The notes under the pieces were generated by a model. It saw nothing but the letters and a program-made list of their open reading frames with translations. It was not told the origin of the DNA and did not search any database. Of a stretch of DNA of 34,786 nucleotides, positions 30,212-34,786 are shown piece after piece. The DNA is from Bacillota bacterium (GTDB lineage Bacteria; Bacillota; Sulfobacillia; Sulfobacillales; JAIMBI01), in NCBI GenBank assembly GCA_021820465.1, contig JAKADP010000019.1:1-34786 (forward strand), written 5' to 3'. The translations under genes were made by a program, and so were the position numbers. How positions within the stretch are numbered: position 1 is the first letter of the stretch; each line of letters opens with the position of its first letter.

Positions 30212-30851
30212 GGGGTTCGCCTCCTTTAAGGTCCTTAACTCCTGTACGGGGTTTGGCCACCGCGGTATGGGGGTCGGCAGGCGCCGTCGGCCCTTCAGGC
30301 GACGCCGGAGCAAGCCCCGTGGCGGACAAGATGGGGCGCAGACGCTCGCGGGCCCGAAACAGGCGAGCTTTCACGGCGCCCTCCTTGATGCGCAGCATCC
30401 GGGCCACCTCCGAGATGCTGGCCTCCCCCAGGTAATACAGCGACACGGCGTCGCGGAGCCGAGGCGGCAGCTGCTGCACGGCCCACAGCACAGCGGCCCG
30501 CTCATCGGCGGCGACGACCTGCTCCTCAACCGATGGGTCCCGACTGGGCAGCGTGGGGGCCGGCTCCTGGCCCGCGGCGTGCCGCCACCAAGCGCTCCGG
30601 CGTCGATCAATGGCGCCGTGCGCCGTGACCGTCAGCATCCACGACCGGGTCAGGTTCGCCACGGGCACGCCGGCCACCAATTGGCCATAGGCTTTCACAA
30701 ACACTTCCTGCGCCACATCTTCTGCCTCATCGGCACTGCCCAGATAGCCGAGTGCCACGCTGAGGACCACTGTGCGGTCCCGCCGCACCAAGGCAGCCAG
30801 CTCATCACTGCGGCTCGCGGGCTCGCCGCGGTCGGCGCCATTCACACCCAT
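30204..30851 (-). CDS. ECF sigma-70 family sigma factor (second)
   Basis: A 215-residue sigma factor with regions 2 and 4. Region 2 contains LGSADEAEDVAQEVFVKAYGQ and TRSWMLTVTAHGAIDRRRS. Region 4 contains LPPRLRDAVSLYYLGEASI and the recognition helix EGAVKARLFRARERLRP. It resembles the first sigma factor (RLFRAR-HLRP core and DVAQE box). The C-terminal tail of about 40 Pro/Lys-rich residues is unusual for the family. The start was set at ATG 30851 because GGGTGG precedes it; GTG codons at 30860 and 30857 are alternatives. A TGTAAC-N17-CGTT promoter lies about 40 bases upstream, suggesting autoregulation. Confidence 0.88.
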   Translation of the reverse strand: MGVNGADRGEPASRSDELAALVRRDRTVVLSVALGYLGSADEAEDVAQEVFVKAYGQLVAGVPVANLTRSWMLTVTAHGAIDRRRSAWWRHAAGQEPAPTLPSRDPSVEEQVVAADERAAVLWAVQQLPPRLRDAVSLYYLGEASISEVARMLRIKEGAVKARLFRARERLRPILSATGLAPASPEGPTAPADPHTAVAKPRTGVKDLKGGEPRA

Positions 30852-30892
30852 GTCCACCACCCATTGCGGCCGCGCACCGCAGAGTCTCTGTC

Positions 30893-30921
30893 ACAACGAG
30901 GCCCGCCTTCTGCGGGTTACA
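30893..30921 (-). promoter_or_regulatory. ECF-type promoter of the second sigma gene
   Basis: Minus strand TGTAAC (30921-30916), 17 bases, then CGTTGT (30898-30893). The -35 hexamer, spacing and CGTT core are identical to those before the first sigma gene, while the spacers between them differ, which argues for function and against recent duplication. Confidence 0.65.
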
Positions 30922-30937
30922 TGGCGCCCGCCTCTGC

Positions 30938-30943
30938 TATACT
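30938..30943 (+). promoter_or_regulatory. -10 box (TATACT) of the MFS_3 gene, leaderless
   Basis: TATACT lies nine bases before the ATG at 30953. There is no ribosome binding site between them, so the message is probably leaderless. No good -35 is visible. The site lies within 20 bases of the divergent ECF promoter. Confidence 0.5.
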
Positions 30944-30952
30944 CACGGCACG

Positions 30953-32266
30953 ATGCCCACACCACCCCCCCACCCGGACGGACGAGCCGGATTGGCCCAA
31001 TCGGACGCGCTGGTGCGTGCCCGCCTTCGGCACGACCCGGACGTGCTAAAGTTCCTGGCCGGGCGCGTGGCGGGCGAGGTGGGCTCGCGCATCACCCGGG
31101 AGGGGCTTCCCATCGTGGCGATTCTCGCCACCGGCGCGTCGGCCCAGCAGTTGGGCGTCTTGGGTGCGCTGTCGATGCTGCCGGCGCTGCTCATCGGCCA
31201 GCTGGCCGGGCACGTGGTGGACCGCCGGCGCCGCCGACCCGTTATGGTGGCTAGTGAGCTGATTCGCGCGGCCGTGCTGGCCACAATTCCCATCGCCGCG
31301 CTCGTCCACCGCCTCACGTTTGTCCAGATTGCGGTGGTCACCGTCCTGGTGGCCATGCTGCAAATCGCGTATCGCGTGGCAGACCGCGGATATCTGCCGT
31401 TTTTGGTGGGGCGCGACCGGCTCGAACCCGGAAACCAGTTGATGGGTGGCGCGGATGCGGTCGGCGAAGCCTCAGGCCCTGCCTTGATGGGTGTCCTCAT
31501 CCAAACAGTGGGCGGCCCCGCGGCCATTTTGTTTGATGCGGTGTCCCGGGTGCTGTCGGCGGTGGGCCTTTTGGCGGTGCGGCGGGTGGAGCCGCCGCCG
31601 GTGCCCGTGGCGCCGGCGTCCACGGAGGCGTCCGGGTTCGGAGCCGGGCTCACCATTGTGCGCAGGCACCCGCAGCTCAAGTGGCTTGCCTACAACCGAG
31701 TCACGGAAAGCTTCTTCTCCGGGTGCTTCACGGCCCTGTACGAACTTTATGCGCTAACCACCCTGCACCTCACGCCGCTTGATCTTGGGCTGCTCATCAC
31801 ATCCGGGGGGATCGGCAGTTTCGTAGCGTCGCTGTGGGTGGCACGCTGGCGCCGGCGGCTGGGGCTTGGCGGCGTCCTGGTGGCGACCTTCGCGCTGGGA
31901 GCAGCCACGCACTTTCTGGTCCCGTTGGCCCAGGGCCCCGTGGTCGTGGCGTTCGGGCTCTTATTCATCGCGCAGTTTGTGGGGGACCTTTTTCTGACGA
32001 TGTTTGAGATTGAAGCGACGGTGCTGGAGCAAACGGTGACCCCCGACCACTGGCTGGGGCGCGTCGAAGGCGCCCTGCAGATGCTGAACGGGGGGGCTGG
32101 AGTTGTGGGCGCCGTGCTGTCCGGCTCCATCGCCGTGGCCATTGGGATGCGGGAGACCTTTTGGATGTTTACGGCGGGCGGCATGCTGGCGGCGGTGTGG
32201 CTTTTGCACCCTAGCATCCGCCGGGTAGGGGAGGCGGTGCTGGACCCCGCATGGTTTCAGCGGTAA
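30953..32266 (+). CDS. MFS transporter of the MFS_3/EntS group (putative exporter)
   Basis: A 437-residue protein with about 12 membrane spans. The pattern near span two, IGQLAGHVVDRRRRRPVMVASELIRA, and the ADRGYLPFLVGRDRLEPGNQL loop with DAVGEASGPALMG are typical of EntS-like exporters and macrolide-efflux MefA relatives. The C-terminal half repeats the pattern (VEGALQMLNGGAGVVGAVLS). The cargo is unknown; siderophore, drug or peptide export are all possible. The N-terminal 35 residues are Pro/Arg-rich and cytoplasmic. The start is ATG at 30953 without a Shine-Dalgarno sequence. Confidence 0.87.
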   Translation: MPTPPPHPDGRAGLAQSDALVRARLRHDPDVLKFLAGRVAGEVGSRITREGLPIVAILATGASAQQLGVLGALSMLPALLIGQLAGHVVDRRRRRPVMVASELIRAAVLATIPIAALVHRLTFVQIAVVTVLVAMLQIAYRVADRGYLPFLVGRDRLEPGNQLMGGADAVGEASGPALMGVLIQTVGGPAAILFDAVSRVLSAVGLLAVRRVEPPPVPVAPASTEASGFGAGLTIVRRHPQLKWLAYNRVTESFFSGCFTALYELYALTTLHLTPLDLGLLITSGGIGSFVASLWVARWRRRLGLGGVLVATFALGAATHFLVPLAQGPVVVAFGLLFIAQFVGDLFLTMFEIEATVLEQTVTPDHWLGRVEGALQMLNGGAGVVGAVLSGSIAVAIGMRETFWMFTAGGMLAAVWLLHPSIRRVGEAVLDPAWFQR

Positions 32267-32289
32267 CCGCCGCCGGCGGAGCCAAGGGG

Positions 32290-32310
32290 GCAAACTGGGG
32301 TGGAGTTTGC
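32290..32310. repeat. Inverted repeat upstream of the MetE-like gene
   Basis: GCAAACT, seven-base spacer GGGGTGG, AGTTTGC: a perfect 7-bp repeat 75 bases ahead of the MetE-like start. It could be an operator or leader hairpin. A separate weak GC-rich repeat (CCGCC-GCC-GGCGG, 32267-32279) sits right after the MFS stop and may aid termination. I see no SAM riboswitch fold. Confidence 0.4.
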
Positions 32311-32384
32311 TATCGTGGGGACGCGCCGGAGTCACGGCATAACGCGCGCGAGCGCGGGGTACTGAAGCAAGCGAGGTGAATCCC

Positions 32385-33512
32385 ATGGGCTTGACACTGG
32401 GTCTCCGGCCCCTGGCCGTGCATCTGGTAGGCAGCTGGTCGCGGCCAGCATGGCTCAGCAGCCCCTCGACGGCTGACGCACTGGCGTCGCCGGATCAGTT
32501 TTGGCGCGTGCCGCCTCTCTATCGTCAGGAGGCGCAGGACGATGCCACACGGCTCGCCATTTTGGATCAGGTGCGCGCTGGGGTGGATCTGGCCACGGAC
32601 GGCGAGCAGCGCCGCCAAATGTTTGACCAGTATTTTTACGCGCGCCTGCGAGGCGTGGACGCGGTCAATCGCGTTCGACATCGGTGGGGCGGGCCGCGCA
32701 CCAAGCCCCGCGACGAATCATGGCGGCAGATGGCCGTCGGGAGCACCTCGGGGGTATCCCCCGAGCTCCTGTCGCCCCAGGTGGTGGGCCCAATTGAATG
32801 GCCCGGCCCTCTGGCGGTTTCCGACTTCACGTTCCTCCAGCGGGAACTGGGCGGTGAGCTGCCAGGGAAGATGACCATCTCTGGCCCCATCACCGCCATG
32901 AATCGGCTCGCCGACCGCTACTACCACGATGCGGCGCCGCTGGGGCGGGCGGTGGCCCAGGCCCTAAACAGGGAGGCCCATGCGCTGGCCGATGCAGGCT
33001 GCCGCTTTGTCCAGTTGGATGAGCCAGAATTTCGCAGCGCTCACCTCGAATTCCCCGAGTTGGCCCGCGAGGTGGTCAACGAGACGGTCCGCGGCCTCCG
33101 CGCGCGCGGGGTCGTGACGTTTGCGCACATGTGCTACGGGTACGCGAACGCGGTGACCGGCAAGCGGATCAACCCCGAATTTTACGGCGCCCTGGAGCTG
33201 CTGGCGACCACCGACATCGACGCGGTCTCGCTGGAGTATGCCCAGCCAGGCCACCAGCCGGATGTGCTGCGAGCCTTGGGGGAGAAGGGGGTCGTGCTGG
33301 GGGCGATCAACTGCGACCCCGCCTCCCCGGTTGAGACACCCCACGAGGTCGCACGCCGCCTGGAGGGCGCACTCGCGGTGGTGCCGGCCGAGCGCCTGCA
33401 TGCCAGCACTGACTGTGGGCTGTGGTTCCTGCCGCGCGCGGTCGCCGCGGCCAAGCTGGCCAGCCTCGTCGACGGGACGCGGCTGGTGCGGCGCTCTCTG
33501 GGCCTCGACTAG
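32385..33512 (+). CDS. Core MetE-type cobalamin-independent methyltransferase
   Basis: A 375-residue protein that matches only the C-terminal catalytic barrel of MetE. All zinc ligands are visible: His248 and Cys250 in FAHMCYGYAN, Glu284 in SLEYAQPG, and Cys344 in STDCGLWFLPR. The substrate-binding QLDEPEF motif is also present. Full-length MetE has an additional N-terminal barrel that binds polyglutamyl folate. Core-only forms are known to use other methyl donors such as methyl-corrinoids, so the donor here is uncertain, and a vitamin-B12-independent or epoxyalkane-type role cannot be excluded. The ATG at 32385 has AGGTGA five bases upstream. The next gene starts inside its TAG. Confidence 0.86.
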   Translation: MGLTLGLRPLAVHLVGSWSRPAWLSSPSTADALASPDQFWRVPPLYRQEAQDDATRLAILDQVRAGVDLATDGEQRRQMFDQYFYARLRGVDAVNRVRHRWGGPRTKPRDESWRQMAVGSTSGVSPELLSPQVVGPIEWPGPLAVSDFTFLQRELGGELPGKMTISGPITAMNRLADRYYHDAAPLGRAVAQALNREAHALADAGCRFVQLDEPEFRSAHLEFPELAREVVNETVRGLRARGVVTFAHMCYGYANAVTGKRINPEFYGALELLATTDIDAVSLEYAQPGHQPDVLRALGEKGVVLGAINCDPASPVETPHEVARRLEGALAVVPAERLHASTDCGLWFLPRAVAAAKLASLVDGTRLVRRSLGLD

Positions 33513-34225
33513 TGGGGGAGGGCACCCCGGCCGATGCCCCGACGGCCCTCCGCCTCGCCTTGGCGGAGCAAGTCATGCAGGAGGCGCGGCGGAGGTGGGG
33601 GGCCGACTGCTTGGCAGTCGCCGCCTATGGCTCCGTCGCCCACGGCGCCGCCCGCCGCTACTCGGACTTGGAGGTCGTGGTCCTGACATCCGACGATGTG
33701 CCGGCGCAGGAGTCACAGCACGTCCGCGACGGTGTGCTCGTGGAGGTGGACGTGCTCCCGGCCACGCGCATGCTCAGGGCGGCCGGGCGCGTGACCGTGT
33801 TCTGGGGCCTGGAAGCCGATCAGTATCGCGTATTCCAGTCGCTGTATGATCCCAGCGCCCTGCTGGCCCAGGTGCGTGCGGCGTCGCTGGCCGTGCCGGC
33901 GGCGGCCTTCGTGCAGCCGCTCCACGACAGCGCGCTTAGGCTCCTGGAGCTCCTGGGCAAGTTCTGCAATGCCGCAGACGACCACGACAGCGCCACGATG
34001 CGTGACGTGGGGTGGCGGTACGCGCATGGGGCGGCGCTGCGCGCGGCGCTTCTGGACCGCCGCCCGTATGAGAGCGGCCGCACCCTGTGGGCGGACGCCC
34101 GCGGGCGCGGCTACGGCTTGAGCGCCCTCATCGCGGCGCTGGCCGACGGGCCCGCCCTAAGTCTGCCCGAACCCCTGCTGGGCGTGCACCGAGCGTTTGG
34201 GATCGCGTGGCCTCTTGCCCCCTGA
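33512..34225 (+). CDS. KNTase-like nucleotidyltransferase
   Basis: A 237-residue protein. The polymerase-beta type nucleotidyltransferase motif is visible as AAYGSVAHGAARRYSDLEVVV (GSxxxG with SDxE), with a further metal-site Asp in VLVEVDVLP. A helical C-terminal domain with PLHDSALRLLELLGKF follows. This layout resembles kanamycin nucleotidyltransferases and their uncharacterised relatives, which transfer AMP to aminoglycoside hydroxyls; the substrate here is unproven. The GTG at 33512 overlaps the last base of the MetE stop (TAGTG) with no strong ribosome binding site, indicating coupling to the upstream gene. Confidence 0.72.
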   Translation: MGEGTPADAPTALRLALAEQVMQEARRRWGADCLAVAAYGSVAHGAARRYSDLEVVVLTSDDVPAQESQHVRDGVLVEVDVLPATRMLRAAGRVTVFWGLEADQYRVFQSLYDPSALLAQVRAASLAVPAAAFVQPLHDSALRLLELLGKFCNAADDHDSATMRDVGWRYAHGAALRAALLDRRPYESGRTLWADARGRGYGLSALIAALADGPALSLPEPLLGVHRAFGIAWPLAP

Positions 34226-34269
34226 CGGCACCCGGGCGCCGAGGCTGCAAGTGCAGGACCAGCCGCGCT

Positions 34270-34786
34270 TCAGGGGCCCATCGCGGCGTCCGGCGCCGCA
34301 TCCATGCCGTCCGCGTCGGCCGCGCGGCGCAGTTCCAAGTTGGGAATCAGGAAGGCGAGCAGCAGCGCTCCGGCGGCCAGCAGTGCCGCTACCCCCAGCA
34401 CGTTTTTGACGGCCGCCGTGATGCTGACCGTAATGGCGTGCACCACCTCGTTGGCCGTGCGGTGGCCGGCGGCAAGAATGCCGCGGCGGGCTTGGGGAAT
34501 TGCGGCTGCTTCCGCCCGCCGAATGATGCTGGGCTCGGCGCTGGCGAGGCTGTGCTGAACCTGGGCCAAGGCGGCAGCGCGTGCCGTGGCGGTGGTAGGG
34601 GGATGCGCTGCCAACGCCTTAATCGGGGCCGGCAACGTGGAGTGGGCGACGGCGGCGCGGGCGCTGGCGCTGCCCGCGACGGCCGCCCGCACTAAGGCGA
34701 GCGTCCGGGCCGTCTCCGCATGCACCTGCGCAGGAATGCCTCCCAGGGGCAGCTGCGCCAGCTGCCTGGCGCTGACCCCGGGCGTG
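34270..34786 (-). CDS. C-terminal part of a DHA2-type MFS drug exporter (truncated at window edge)
   Basis: The frame enters from the right edge and ends at TGA (34272-34270). About 171 residues are visible. After an Ala-rich loop of about 110 residues (TPGVSARQLAQLPLGGIPAQ onward), a last membrane span, NVLGVAALLAAGALLLAFLI, ends in PNLELRR. This is the closing span and tail typical of EmrB/QacA (DHA2) exporters, in which a long extracellular loop precedes the final spans. The N-terminal part lies outside the window. Confidence 0.72.
   Translation of the reverse strand, partial: TPGVSARQLAQLPLGGIPAQVHAETARTLALVRAAVAGSASARAAVAHSTLPAPIKALAAHPPTTATARAAALAQVQHSLASAEPSIIRRAEAAAIPQARRGILAAGHRTANEVVHAITVSITAAVKNVLGVAALLAAGALLLAFLIPNLELRRAADADGMDAAPDAAMGP

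Noticed and set aside
32267-32384. SAM or cobalamin riboswitch upstream of the MetE-like gene
   Set aside because: The 118-bp region has only one short inverted repeat and lacks any conserved riboswitch core such as a B12 box.

Overview
The window (roughly 65-70% GC by eye) reads as chromosome of a high-GC, spore-forming Bacillota of the Thermaerobacter/Symbiobacterium/Sulfobacillus type. This placement is inference. It rests on the core block mutS-mutL-miaA-(sleB-like)-spoVK-GTPase-ynbB-lexA, which parallels the Bacillus subtilis mutSL / miaA-hfq / spoVK-ynbA-ynbB / lexA neighbourhood, plus a YaaH-type GH18, a LysM/SleB-type cortex hydrolase and two ECF sigma factors. Genes are densely packed with GTG and TTG starts, stop/start overlaps and several near-consensus -10 boxes. 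No rRNA, tRNA, CRISPR, insertion sequence or prophage signal was seen, and no gene-free stretch exceeds 300 bp.

Region by region. 1-5.5 kb: a truncated minus-strand gene at the left edge, a membrane-anchored GH18 glycosidase (+), then a minus-strand run of an S41-type protease, a DedA protein and two nitrilase-superfamily proteins. One nitrilase has an intact Glu-Lys-Cys triad; the other has lost all three residues. 5.5-11.4 kb: a tightly overlapping + strand cluster ppx-like, mutS, mutL, miaA, with a TATAAT box just ahead of ppx. 11.5-16 kb: minus-strand LysM/SleB hydrolase, + strand spoVK, small GTPase and ynbB, then minus-strand lexA. LexA has no usual start codon and appears to begin at ATT. 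16-21.2 kb: CPBP membrane protease, glutamate dehydrogenase, and a beta-oxidation set (acyl-CoA dehydrogenase, SCP2 lipid-binding protein, thiolase) closed by a perfect 24-bp hairpin.

21.3-23.3 kb: an ECF sigma factor with a single-pass membrane partner carrying an extracellular propeller-like domain. 23.4-26.8 kb: a CDF cation transporter, YajQ, a Fur/PerR-family regulator and an MFS transporter. 26.9-30.9 kb: a secreted/anchored amidase_6 protein, an APC amino-acid permease and a second ECF sigma factor with its own membrane partner. Both sigma genes are preceded by the same TGTAAC-N17-CGTT signature, which suggests autoregulation and possible cross-talk. 30.9-34.8 kb: an MFS_3 exporter that looks leaderless, a core-only MetE-type methyltransferase overlapping a KNTase-like nucleotidyltransferase, and the C-terminal end of a DHA2-type drug exporter cut by the window edge.

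The most interesting leads are the AUU-initiated lexA, the paired ECF systems sharing one promoter signature, the active/degenerate nitrilase pair, and the leaderless-looking promoters. No wholly new multi-gene defence or mobile system was found.
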